This document shows positions 18,754 to 27,525 of a stretch of 64,000 nucleotides of DNA, one piece after another. The position numbers were made by a program, and so were the translations under genes. The stretch lies in contig NZ_CP042910.1 of the NCBI RefSeq assembly GCF_008298035.1, positions 7,688,001-7,752,000 on the forward strand, in the 5' to 3' direction. The stretch is from Gimesia maris (GTDB taxonomy: Bacteria; Planctomycetota; Planctomycetia; Planctomycetales; Planctomycetaceae). The notes under the pieces are model-generated. The model was not told where the DNA came from. It saw only the letters and a program-made list of their open reading frames with translations, and did not search any database. Position 1 is the first letter of the stretch. Each line of letters starts with the position of its first letter.

Positions 18754-20376
18754 TCACGTTCCAGCTTCTTCCTCCGGGCTGTTTTTTCGCCAGCCGGTGG
18801 TCAGATGCTCGTCCGTCTGGGTTGGCGGCTTGAGGCGGTGTACTTCCAGCTGGTTGATCTGCAACGTGGCAGTCTCTACATAGAAACCCAGCATTCCACT
18901 GGTAAACGTGGAGTTCGCCAGCGAGAGCACGATACCCCCATTCACGCTCAACTCGTGATAACTGCCGAACGACACCATTTGAATCTGGACGTCATCCGGA
19001 TCGCTCACCCGCCAGAAACCATCCTGCAGCGACTCAAACTGCATCATGTTTTCGCCGGACTTCTCTTCACCCGTCTTCCAGGAACGAAACTGCGCTATCC
19101 CTTTCAACAGATCCAGCGACAGGTAGTATCCATCATACGATTCCGCGTCGATGCGAATCAGAATGCCGCACTTTCCGTCTCCCTGCATCGAAAAATGACA
19201 CCGCAGACGAAAACAGCTCACTTCTTCATTGAAGACAAAACCCTGATAACCGGCTTCACTCACGACCTTCAATGATCCGTCATTGACACGGAAAAAGGAT
19301 TCTTCGTGAGTCCCTTTTAACACGTGCAGACGGTGTGAATCGAGTCGATCAAGCACGCGTTCGTGAATCCCCTCGTACGTGGTAGTGCGCAACTGGCCGT
19401 TGGGAAGACGCTCCAGACGCTTGGGAGGAGGCAGCAGATTATTCGTAGTGCGGTCGTGAGCCGAGCTGGTATAAAAATTCCAGAGCAGAATCCCCTGGTC
19501 ATCACGGCAGATGCGACCTGCATAATTGCCCTGTGCCAGCAGGACATTGTCGTAATAGTTACGCCAGGGCTTTTCCAGACACTCTGTATGCCAGTAACGG
19601 ATCTTCGCATCTTCCCGCAGGCTGCCGATCAGATAATAATCGCCGTCAATCCGAAACAGATTGGGAACTTCAATGTCGTCATAAATCATCGGTGCATGCA
19701 GCGGCGGCAAGGCGCGGAAATGATTGGGGGCAACTTCTTCCATCAGTCCCACACAGCCTCGTCGTACCAGCGGCCCTTCATTCACACGAGCAGCCATCAG
19801 TAACCAGCTATGATCTCCTTCATGGAAATAAAACGGATCCCGAAAGCTCACCCAGTTCCGCTCGTTTTCAGGAGAGGATTCATAATACTCCTCCTCCGGC
19901 TCTAAAGGAAAACAGCTGTCAGGATTCTGCCTGGCTTTGATATTCGTGGAAACGACCGACTGGAGCTTCGCGCGGATCTCTAGAATATGCTGCGGATCGT
20001 GCATCCCACGCCGATCCTCCCAGTCGACATCTGCCTTCACCCAATGATAAAGATCATCACTGAATGCCAGACCGATGCGCTGCACTTTTCCCTGATCACG
20101 CCGCGAAATTCCCGTATAAAACATCCGCCAGCGCCCCGGTTCATGCGGGTCAGGCGTCACATGCATTGTCCACAACATCAGGTCGTCCCAGCCGCCGGGA
20201 TCGCCGATGAACAGCGCATTATCAACCCGCCGCCAGTTCAATGCATTGTCACTGATTGCATGCGCGATAAAGTCATGATTGGGTAGCACCAGATGAAACA
20301 GGTGATACAACCCGTCATGGTATACCACGTCCACATCACCAATACTTTTACGGCTCCAGGTCGATTCAGAAAACAT
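18754..20376 (-). CDS. GH32/GH43-like beta-propeller glycosidase-related protein
   Basis: A 540-residue protein without a signal peptide. The first 330 residues show five-bladed propeller features of GH32/GH43/GH68-type enzymes: DVDVVYHDGLYHLFHLVLP, WRMFYTGISRRDQGKVQRIGLAFSDDLYHW, SFRDPFYFHEGDHSWLLMAARV and an EVPNLFRIDGDYYLIGSL segment. The C-terminal 170 residues look like a concanavalin-type module, as in the last domain of GH32 enzymes (FRLRCHFSMQGDGKCGILIRID). Likely a carbohydrate hydrolase or phosphorylase; acidic catalytic residues are plausible (D14, RDP, EVPN) but not proven. Substrate unknown. Confidence 0.8.
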   Translation of the reverse strand: MFSESTWSRKSIGDVDVVYHDGLYHLFHLVLPNHDFIAHAISDNALNWRRVDNALFIGDPGGWDDLMLWTMHVTPDPHEPGRWRMFYTGISRRDQGKVQRIGLAFSDDLYHWVKADVDWEDRRGMHDPQHILEIRAKLQSVVSTNIKARQNPDSCFPLEPEEEYYESSPENERNWVSFRDPFYFHEGDHSWLLMAARVNEGPLVRRGCVGLMEEVAPNHFRALPPLHAPMIYDDIEVPNLFRIDGDYYLIGSLREDAKIRYWHTECLEKPWRNYYDNVLLAQGNYAGRICRDDQGILLWNFYTSSAHDRTTNNLLPPPKRLERLPNGQLRTTTYEGIHERVLDRLDSHRLHVLKGTHEESFFRVNDGSLKVVSEAGYQGFVFNEEVSCFRLRCHFSMQGDGKCGILIRIDAESYDGYYLSLDLLKGIAQFRSWKTGEEKSGENMMQFESLQDGFWRVSDPDDVQIQMVSFGSYHELSVNGGIVLSLANSTFTSGMLGFYVETATLQINQLEVHRLKPPTQTDEHLTTGWRKNSPEEEAGT

Positions 20377-20538
20377 AGTTGAACTTTATGAAATGCGGTC
20401 GAGGAGATGACAGACTGTTGAAAACAGGATTTCAACTCTGACAGGCGGCGATTCTTCGCGAAACGTAAATCAACCTTCAATCTATCTTACTGACTTCCCA
20501 CGGACGTTCAACCCGCAATCTCTACAGTGGAGCTACCT

Positions 20539-21798
20539 TCAAATCGAAACATTTTCCAGTTCCGCTCTGACACTCATCGGCGCCGGTTTCTGGAACGGTT
20601 CGTAATGATTGATATAAACCTCGAATGGCGCTGGCACATAATAAATCACGCCCCGCCAGTTAATCGTACGAGTGCGAATCGCAGCGATCAGACAACCACA
20701 AAACAGATAAGGCATCAGCCAGAGGTAACCCACTGTCTTGAGTGGATGACGACGGAACTCACCACCCCGGGACCGCACCAGCTGTTCGATATGCGAACCC
20801 ACTCGATAAATGGAAAATGCTACCGAACCACCGGCAAAGGCCAGTACTCCCATGACCAGTCCGGCTGCCAGCTGCTGTCCCTGATACAGGAACAGCAGCC
20901 CCAGCCCGACCAGTACTGTCTGGGCGAGCGCCGAAACAAATCCAAGTGTGGCTATAAACCAGAAGTGAGAATGATAAAAACGTGCATTAACCATCTGGCG
21001 GGTTATGAACCGCAGACTCGAATCCAAAGCGATGGATTCGGCATTAATCATCGTCGCTGTCGGCGAGAAGACCAGTTTCTGATTCAACTGATCGGCAATC
21101 GATTTCAGGCCCGTATCATCCCACATCATTTTAGACAGCGTATTTGAAAACCGTGGATCCTGAAACACTGATCGACTCAATGCGATTGAGCCACCCCAGG
21201 CAATGTCCAGCGAAAGCATCTGCAACACGGCCGCCGCATTCCAGGCATGCCGAACCAGTGTCCCCGCATTTGTCGACTGGGGTGCATACCAGCGAATCCC
21301 TGAAGCGATCCCGACCTCTGCATCACGTAAAGGCGCTACCAGGTCTCGCAGCCAGCGACGATGGGGAAGCACATCCGCGTCCAGCCAGGCCACGACTTCC
21401 ACGTCTGCAGAAACACTTTGAATGGCCTGGATCAGAGTCGCATTTTTCAGCCCACAATTGAATGCCTGCTGATGTCGAATACTGACTTCACAATTCGGAT
21501 GAGGGTGCTTACGCAGATACTGCCTGACAAAGCCCAGCGCTGGATCACTGACATGGTCGACTACAATCTTCACCCGATAATCCGGATAATCCTGATTCAG
21601 CAGTCCATCCAGGCAGTGCACCAGAAATGGATCATTGCCCCGCAATGGCAGGATGACGGTCGCCACAGGCGTGTAATCCTCGTCAGCCCGCTGATCCCGA
21701 ATGCTGCGGTACAGGCGAGCTGCCCGAGAGCCCCAGTACAGATAGAGAGCCCCGAAAACGATCAGACACAGAGAACTAACTGTTGCCAGCTGATACAT
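20539..21798 (-). CDS. Glycosyltransferase family 2, membrane-bound
   Basis: A 419-residue protein with an N-terminal membrane segment (LCLIVFGALYLYWGSRAARLY), a GT-A catalytic domain and three or four C-terminal membrane helices. The nucleotide-sugar region includes VATVILPLRGNDPFLVHCLDGLL, the metal-binding WLDADVLPHRRWLRDL and the acceptor region WGGSIALSRSVF. The layout resembles ceramide glucosyltransferase/HpnI-type enzymes that glycosylate membrane lipids, but the family 2 call is safer. The start is supported by GAGGTGG just upstream. It is monocistronic. Confidence 0.87.
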   Translation of the reverse strand: MYQLATVSSLCLIVFGALYLYWGSRAARLYRSIRDQRADEDYTPVATVILPLRGNDPFLVHCLDGLLNQDYPDYRVKIVVDHVSDPALGFVRQYLRKHPHPNCEVSIRHQQAFNCGLKNATLIQAIQSVSADVEVVAWLDADVLPHRRWLRDLVAPLRDAEVGIASGIRWYAPQSTNAGTLVRHAWNAAAVLQMLSLDIAWGGSIALSRSVFQDPRFSNTLSKMMWDDTGLKSIADQLNQKLVFSPTATMINAESIALDSSLRFITRQMVNARFYHSHFWFIATLGFVSALAQTVLVGLGLLFLYQGQQLAAGLVMGVLAFAGGSVAFSIYRVGSHIEQLVRSRGGEFRRHPLKTVGYLWLMPYLFCGCLIAAIRTRTINWRGVIYYVPAPFEVYINHYEPFQKPAPMSVRAELENVSI

Positions 21799-22230
21799 GG
21801 TACCACCTCAATTGATGCAGGATCGTTAGGAATACAGCCCGTCGGGTCGTAAACATCCTGTCTCAATCAAACGGTTACTCACTGTTCAAACGTAATGTTA
21901 AACTGGGTCATATAGAAGATCAACAACAATCTCGCAAAGTTTCCTATACTTGCCATTTTGACATAGTTTTGGACAGAAAGCCGTAGTTTTCCCCAATCAG
22001 GAATTCTAATACCAGCGGTTCGCAGGCATTCCAGCTATCGACGGCAGCCTCTGGCAGTCGAGGGATGTAATTAATAGCCCGCCAAGGGGCTCTCAATGAA
22101 CGCCAATCGAATGCGGGAAAGCAGCGCCACTATCTGAAATCAAAGCGTTCTGGACCACCTGGACGATTTCGGGAACCGTTGACGCAGTCATTATCGTCCT
22201 GCTCGGTTCATTCATCTGGTAAGAGCGACG
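21799..22230. other. Intergenic stretch without a confident gene
   Basis: Non-coding as far as I can tell. On the plus strand a frame from 22100 to a TAA at 22220-22222 ends in a hydrophobic tail (TISGTVDAVIIVLLGSFIW) but has no start codon, being closed by a TGA at 22097-22099. A separate 13-codon frame begins at an ATG at 22095 and stops at a TGA. This could be the relic of a small membrane protein; I do not call it. Confidence 0.4.
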
Positions 22231-22742
22231 TTAGTCGTCGGACTTAGATTCTGATTTGTCTGTTTTGTTATTCGCAGAAACCTGATCCAGCTTCTTTTGA
22301 ATGCCGCTGCCCAACTGCTGATAGAGCAACACTTTATTCTTGTCCTGCAGTGTATTGATCAGCCGTTGTATTTGCTCCTGAACCTGTTTCGATTTGGCTG
22401 ACCGGCTGACCGCCCGGCCTCTTCAGCAGCCTGCATTGTTTCAATCTGCTGATAAGCGGCCCGTTTGACGAATGGTACGACCAGTAACATTTCTTCCTGT
22501 CCCTGGGTGCGTTCTGAAGTGGACCGCGTTGCGAATTCTGCCTCACTCATTTTGAGCGTCACGAGCGAGGATTCGCGGAGACATTTTTCGATGTCTTCCG
22601 CCGCCAGCAAAGCGCTGGCTTGATCTGCTTGACCTGCCTGTTGCAGTGCGAACGCCGTATCAAAGGGACCGGGATCGCTTGCCTGCTGACAGCCCAGAGG
22701 CAGCAGGACCAGCAAACCCAACACAGCGATACTTGAATGCAC
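22231..22742 (-). pseudogene. Lipoprotein gene broken by an 8-bp tandem duplication
   Basis: The start encodes a lipoprotein signal (IAVLGLLVLLPLGCQQA), followed by a helical region ending in VKRAAYQQIETMQAAEEAGRSAG. It then runs out of frame at a TGA near 22359. The continuation is in another frame: SKQVQEQIQRLINTL and later LLYQQLGSGIQKKLDQVSA, ending at the TAA at 22231. At 22396-22411 the octamer GGCTGACC occurs twice in tandem. Removing one copy joins the two halves in frame (AGRSAKSKQVQ), giving about 167 residues. The break is either a recent mutation, a phase-variation-like slip or an assembly error. Function unknown. Confidence 0.75.
22396..22411. repeat. Tandem octamer duplication (2 x GGCTGACC) causing a frameshift
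   Basis: Two perfect adjacent copies of GGCTGACC at 22396-22403 and 22404-22411. Eight bases is not a multiple of three, so the duplication shifts the lipoprotein reading frame; deleting one unit restores it exactly. Confidence 0.85.
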
Positions 22743-22980
22743 AGGAAGTTTAATAATCGGATCGTTTCCTCAAAATGATGATAGACCAGCACCGTAAGTC
22801 ATTCTCATAAATTCTTATACCAGCCTGTATTCTATCAGAAACGCTTTTCCTGTCCGAAAGGATCATTCTATTTTTAGCTGATTGTGTTACCTGATACATG
22901 CTCGTAACTGCAGTGTTTTAAAACGAGACTCGATTCTGGCTCCACTTCCACTTGTCTGACCGGCATCTGCACCATTGGAT

Positions 22981-24783
22981 TTACTCCACAATCGGCAGCT
23001 TATAGGCAGCCGCCTGGGCGGAATTTCGCACGAATAACCGGTCGCCGATCAGCACCGGATGATTCCAGGTTTTACCATCCAGCGCCTGGAACGTCGCCAG
23101 CTCCTCATGACCCGCCGGATCCGCCTTCAGCAGAACGACCGCCCCCTCTTCGCCGATCACCAGCAGATGACCAGAGTCTTTCACCAGCAATACCTGGCCT
23201 TTGCCGTAACGGCCCCCCTTCCACTTGCGCTTCCCGTCTTTAAGGTCGAAGCAGGTAAAGATCGCACCGTCAAAACCATACGCGTGACCTTCGTAGATCA
23301 CATAGTCATTAAAGTCCGGCTTCAAACCTGTAACAGTCCAGACCTCCTCCGCCGTCCATTTCCCGTCTTTGTTCGTAACATGAATTTTCTGCATCCCTTT
23401 GCCCATGCCAGTCGCGATCAGAATTTCATCGTCGCCCACCAGTTGAGGCTGGAGCACGCGCTGCCCCTCCGAAGCACAATCGTAACTCAGCAGAATTTTG
23501 CCATCTGCGGGATTCAGCAGGTTCAGCTCCTTATTCGTCAGCATCGCAATCACAGGTTGTCCGGCTATCGTCAACAAGGCAGGGGAGCAGTAAGAATGAT
23601 CACCGGCGGGAGCCGACCATTTCAAATCTCCCGTTTCCGTATCGAAGGCCAGCAGTCCTTTGTCATCTTTTCCACCCGCATGCACGATGGCCGTTCCATC
23701 AACCACCAAGGGAGAAGAACTGAAGCCCCAGATCGGCGGTTCCCGGTCCGCCACCTTGCGAACATCCTGCTGCCAGAGGATCTCACCTGTCGCGGGGTCC
23801 AGTCGCAGCACATGGCCGCTGGCACCCATCACATACAAACCTCCGTCTGCCAGCGTCGGAGTCGCCCGCGGTCCGGGTCCACCCAGCGCATCATAAAAAC
23901 GAGTCTTCACTTCCTGGGTCCAGAGCTCCGCGCCTGTCTCGGCATCGTAGCAGACAATCAGTTCCTCCTCGCCCCGCTGTTCCTGGGTGATCAGTAACGG
24001 ACCTGCGACCACAAATGAAGACCAGCCGGGACCGACCGATTTTTTCCACAAAGGAGTTCCTACATCCGCGTTCCAGTCCGCATCCAGCGACACCCCGGTC
24101 AGCACACTGTCACGTAACGCACCTCGAAATCCAGGCCATTCAGGTTCCGCCAGCGCTGATTCCAACTCTGCCGCCGTCAGCGCACTCGCATCTGCAGGTA
24201 CCGCATCTGCTTTGGACAGCATCCGTTCTTCCACCGTCGGCGTCGACCGCCACGCCAGTACCATATTATAGTCGCCCCACATTCCTTCCGCCCGGAGCAA
24301 CAGGGAAAAGCAAAAGCCGAGTACCGAGCAGGCGACGATAAAGACGGTCCGCTTCGCAGAACGCATACGAGATACCAGCAGCGCAGCAATCCCGAACAGC
24401 CCCATTCCCATCGGTCCGGTAACCAGCATCACGCCCGGCCCCTTCATTGTGGGGTCAATCAATGCCAGCGTTACGCCTCCCGCCAGCAAAGTAATGACCA
24501 GCCCACTCAGTTTCTCTTTCCACGTCGCCCGACTGGCCAGCACCCACCAGACCAGGATCAACCCGCCACAGACCAGTGGCCCGAACACGGCGAGCATGAC
24601 AGGCAACACCGAATCCGAGTCCATCCACTGAGGTGCCATCCGCGTCACCACCATACCAATCAACAACAGAATCGGCGGCCAGATACGCAACGGCTGCAAT
24701 TCGCTGACTGCAGACGTTTCTTCACTGGCAGCAGGTTCTACGGGAGGATTCGATTCGGTTTCCGGTTGATTGGCAGCAGTCAT
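22981..24783 (-). CDS. PQQ-like beta-propeller repeat protein, membrane-anchored
   Basis: About 600 residues. The N-terminal third holds a Pro/Glu-rich cytoplasmic tail and about five membrane helices (WPPILLLIGMVV, LAVFGPLVCGGLILVWWVLA, LSGLVITLLAGGVTLALI and others). The remainder is a PQQ-type propeller (WPGFRGALRDSV, LLITQEQRGEEELIVCYDAETGAELW, VLRLDPATGEILWQQDV, LLAFDTETGDLKW), as in the outer-membrane assembly factor BamB and dehydrogenases. No cofactor ligands or catalytic domain are apparent, so a binding or scaffold role is likely. The frame extends to 24939, but the ATG at 24783 precedes MTAANQPETES and is the more natural start. Confidence 0.85.
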   Translation of the reverse strand: MTAANQPETESNPPVEPAASEETSAVSELQPLRIWPPILLLIGMVVTRMAPQWMDSDSVLPVMLAVFGPLVCGGLILVWWVLASRATWKEKLSGLVITLLAGGVTLALIDPTMKGPGVMLVTGPMGMGLFGIAALLVSRMRSAKRTVFIVACSVLGFCFSLLLRAEGMWGDYNMVLAWRSTPTVEERMLSKADAVPADASALTAAELESALAEPEWPGFRGALRDSVLTGVSLDADWNADVGTPLWKKSVGPGWSSFVVAGPLLITQEQRGEEELIVCYDAETGAELWTQEVKTRFYDALGGPGPRATPTLADGGLYVMGASGHVLRLDPATGEILWQQDVRKVADREPPIWGFSSSPLVVDGTAIVHAGGKDDKGLLAFDTETGDLKWSAPAGDHSYCSPALLTIAGQPVIAMLTNKELNLLNPADGKILLSYDCASEGQRVLQPQLVGDDEILIATGMGKGMQKIHVTNKDGKWTAEEVWTVTGLKPDFNDYVIYEGHAYGFDGAIFTCFDLKDGKRKWKGGRYGKGQVLLVKDSGHLLVIGEEGAVVLLKADPAGHEELATFQALDGKTWNHPVLIGDRLFVRNSAQAAAYKLPIVE

Positions 24784-25117
24784 GACAAACTCTGATAGGA
24801 GAAAAATAAAGGGATGACTCACATTCCACATTGCCGGGCATCCGGTGCTGAGCAGAATAACTGTGTTCTGTAACTTTAACCAGTCGCACCGCGGTGTCAA
24901 ATGCACAAACCGTGATGCGAAGATTCTCCCCTGTTTCAATTCACAGCTGTGCTGTTTTCACTACCGTTGTCTGAATTTCGATCAACCGGCAAACTTTCAG
25001 ATTCATCGGATCTTAACCAGACGAAGATATCAAATTGCAATTGCCCTCTCCACAATGGTACAACAGAAGAGCAGAGGCGCCCTCACAGCGAGCGAGTGAA
25101 CAGGAAGTAATCAGATC
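24784..25117. other. Divergent intergenic region
   Basis: A 334-base region between the divergent PQQ-like gene and a small hypothetical gene. It must hold promoters for both, but I found no clear -35/-10 pair, repeat or hairpin. The only firm element is AGGAAG at about 25101-25106, the likely ribosome-binding site of the 25118 gene. Confidence 0.4.
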
Positions 25118-25531
25118 ATGGACGACCGACAATTTCTCAACGCATTCGAAACCTACACGCTTCCTTTCGATGAGTGGACGCATCGCGCGCACCTCCGCGT
25201 TGCTTATCTCTACGCTTCACAATTTGATCTGCCAACAGCGACTGACAAAATGCGGGCCGGCATCAAAGCCTACAACAAAGCCACCAATACCCCGGAAGAA
25301 CTCGAACGCGGCTACCACGAAACCATCACCGTCGCTTTCATGCAACTGGTCACCGCCGCCCTGCAGCAATCGGGACCATTTCCCAATTCAGAAGCATTCT
25401 GTGATACCTGTGCCGTTTCGCTCAATAAACCGGTACTCCTCAAGTACTACAGTAAAGACCGCATCATCTCCATGAAAGCCAAACAGATCTTCGTGGAACC
25501 CGACCTGCAACCAATGCCTGTGATAAACTGA
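25118..25531 (+). CDS. Conserved-looking hypothetical protein (137 aa)
   Basis: A 137-residue soluble protein preceded by AGGAAG nine bases upstream. It opens with DDRQFLNAFETYTLPFDEWTHRAHLRVAYLYASQF, in which WTHRAHLRVA looks like a conserved motif with two histidines, and continues with a helical IKAYN...GYHETITVAFMQLV segment. The spaced His residues (H28, H31 and the GYHET histidine) could bind metal, but this is speculation. I do not recognise a named family. It is monocistronic. Confidence 0.75.
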   Translation: MDDRQFLNAFETYTLPFDEWTHRAHLRVAYLYASQFDLPTATDKMRAGIKAYNKATNTPEELERGYHETITVAFMQLVTAALQQSGPFPNSEAFCDTCAVSLNKPVLLKYYSKDRIISMKAKQIFVEPDLQPMPVIN

Positions 25532-25632
25532 ATGAAAATTATTTCACTCTTTCGAGTTCACTGGTTAGAATGATATCGGCTTCGTTTAATATACGACTCA
25601 ATCGAACTCAGTTTAGATCACGCCACATGTGA

Positions 25633-26301
25633 TTGTCAGAAGATCCGCAGACAACTCCTGGAAATAATTGGATTCACTCAATGTGCATGGACTCCGAATC
25701 AACGCCTGATGTACTTTCCTTCTGGCTCTGGTTTGAAAACAATCTCTCGCGGCTGAACGATTTTGAAGATCATCAGGCAGAGCTGCTGGAAGAACTCAAT
25801 GAGCGACTACAGGAAGTGGATGAGGGACTGGCGTTTGAAATTTCCAGGCTGAATTCAGAGGGAATTCGTGACCTGGTCATCAGCGCCGATGGGATGAAAG
25901 AGACATTTCCTGCAGTGCTGGCCCTGATTGAAAGTTCCCCCGACCTGCCCGAGTGGACGTTTACCCCGTTTCGCCAGCGAATTGATGTCTCAGAATTCGG
26001 ACTGCGGTTTGGTGACAGGGAGCTGAGAGCCAGCGACTTCTATTTCTGGCTGCAGACCGAGGACGGGGCCATCGATCTGATTGTCTATGTTCCCGGCCTG
26101 ACCGAAGAGAACCGCGAAGAATTAACAGGCGCCGGCTTCATCCTGCTGGACATGACACTGGGCGAATTCGACGTCACTTTGAATCTGCGCTACATCGATT
26201 TTCAACCCCTGCCCGAAAATCCGGAAGCCGACGACCTCCTGCCACTCACCGCATTACCACCCGAGTTTGACGAGCTGTTGAATGCGTTGAATGAAGATTG
26301 A
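25633..26301 (+). CDS. Hypothetical protein (about 206-222 aa)
   Basis: An acidic soluble protein without a signal peptide. The helical N-terminal half (SFWLWFENNLSRLNDFEDHQAELLEELNERLQEV) and alpha/beta C-terminal half (EDGAIDLIVYVPGLTEENREELTGAGFILLDMTLGE) resemble small bacterial proteins with immunity- or SMI1-like folds, but I cannot assign one. The longest frame starts with TTG at 25633; an ATG at 25681 or 25687 is equally likely because none has a strong ribosome-binding site. It stands alone between the 137-residue protein and the aldolase gene. Confidence 0.7.
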   Translation: MSEDPQTTPGNNWIHSMCMDSESTPDVLSFWLWFENNLSRLNDFEDHQAELLEELNERLQEVDEGLAFEISRLNSEGIRDLVISADGMKETFPAVLALIESSPDLPEWTFTPFRQRIDVSEFGLRFGDRELRASDFYFWLQTEDGAIDLIVYVPGLTEENREELTGAGFILLDMTLGEFDVTLNLRYIDFQPLPENPEADDLLPLTALPPEFDELLNALNED

Positions 26302-26444
26302 GCTGGCACTCCGAAATTTGGGTCACACCCCACCATTTCTGCAAATCAGACGGTTCTTCTTTACATATCAACCCCCACCCGGCATCATGGAATCAACGAC
26401 TTTGGTGAAATCACTCCTGTTCCCCTGAATGAAGTGAGGCTGCT

Positions 26445-27212
26445 ATGCTGGTGAAGAAGCTGAAAGACAAACTGATCAAAGGTGAAACCGTTTATGGTTC
26501 GCTGTTTCAGTATGCCGTGGTACCCGCGATGGTCGAATCGATTCCCGAAAACTCGCTCGACTTTGTGATCGTCACCCCCGAACATACGACGCTCGATCTC
26601 GCGGAGTTCCTCCCGCTGCGGTATGCACTCAACTCCAAAGGCATCGCCTGCCTGGCCCGTACACACAGTCGCGACGCTGCCGATGTCGCCCGCGTCTGTG
26701 ATACCTTTGATGGCGTAGTCGTTCCCTATGTCGAAGAATACGAACAGGCCCAGCAGCTCGCAGCCGCCGCCGTGTATCGACCGCTGAAAGGCATCGTGCT
26801 GGATGAAGTCCTCAAGACCGGCAAATTCGTCAATCAGAAAACCGCCGACTACATTGAGAAGCGTAACGAAAACACCCTCTTCATCCCCATGATTGAATCG
26901 GTGCCCGGCATCCAGAACCTGGAAAAGATCTGTTCCATTCCCGGCGTGCATGCGGTCTTCGTCGGTCCCGGCGATCTGACCGCCAACATGGGAATCCCCG
27001 GCGAATACGACAACCCCGATCTGATCGCCGCCATCCAGAAAGTCATCGACATCGCCAATCAGCAACACGTCGCCGCCGGCTGCTGGTTTGGCACTACCAA
27101 ACAGGCCGTCCGCACCATCAGGCAGGGCGCCCGCCTGGTCGTCTATGCCAACGATGGACTCATGCTGAAACACGCCATGCAAAGCGCCTATAGCGAACTC
27201 CGCAAAGGGTAA
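26445..27212 (+). CDS. HpcH/HpaI aldolase-family protein
   Basis: A 255-residue class II aldolase of the HpcH/HpaI family, a TIM barrel that cleaves or forms 2-keto-3-deoxy acids with a divalent metal. Visible family features are the N-terminal KLKDKLIKGETVYGSLFQ, the substrate-loop arginine in CLARTHSRDAADV, the metal-binding glutamate in FIPMIESVPGIQNLEKI, and the strongly conserved HAVFVGPGDLTANMGIPG holding the second metal ligand aspartate. The catabolic pathway is not evident because no sugar-acid or aromatic genes are adjacent. A hairpin repeat follows about 90 bases downstream. Confidence 0.9.
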   Translation: MLVKKLKDKLIKGETVYGSLFQYAVVPAMVESIPENSLDFVIVTPEHTTLDLAEFLPLRYALNSKGIACLARTHSRDAADVARVCDTFDGVVVPYVEEYEQAQQLAAAAVYRPLKGIVLDEVLKTGKFVNQKTADYIEKRNENTLFIPMIESVPGIQNLEKICSIPGVHAVFVGPGDLTANMGIPGEYDNPDLIAAIQKVIDIANQQHVAAGCWFGTTKQAVRTIRQGARLVVYANDGLMLKHAMQSAYSELRKG

Positions 27213-27297
27213 ATCACATAGACAGAACCAGTGGATGGTACCGGATGCACGTGCGAGCTCACCCATTAACTTAATCCCTAATCGTCCATTTAAAAAA

Positions 27298-27500
27298 GGG
27301 ATGGTACCGAATGAAATTCGGTACGAGCGCAGCGAGCAGGAGGTCGCAGCTCACTCATTCAAAACTGATCCAGTTTCCCACCTGATCGAAACCAACCACC
27401 GACTATCAATAAAAAATCCAGATTCAACCTGAACGAAGATCGTTCCACTCACAACCTCCTGTTGTCTCCGACAACCCCGGATTACATCCAGGGCCACCCA
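27298..27500 (+). repeat. Interspersed hairpin repeat, copy R1
   Basis: A roughly 200-base element. It opens with a perfect hairpin, GTACCGAAT (27304-27312), loop GAA, ATTCGGTAC (27316-27324), followed at once by GAGCGCAGCGAGC and AGGAGGTCGCAGCTCA. A second small hairpin, GTTGTC-TCC-GACAAC, lies at 27461-27475. The element matches copies at 31235-31459 and 31552-31751 over most of its length and shares its first 50 bases with the inverted ends of the long repeats at 41.5 and 45.7 kb. It sits between convergent genes. A decayed hairpin-like piece lies just upstream at about 27238-27266. Confidence 0.85.
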
Positions 27501-27525
27501 GCTTGTTTCTCCTTACCCCACAAAA

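Noticed and set aside
23059-23997. 312-codon plus-strand frame opposite the PQQ-like gene
   Set aside because: Antisense shadow; the translation is His/Arg/Gln-rich and the opposite strand carries clear propeller repeats.
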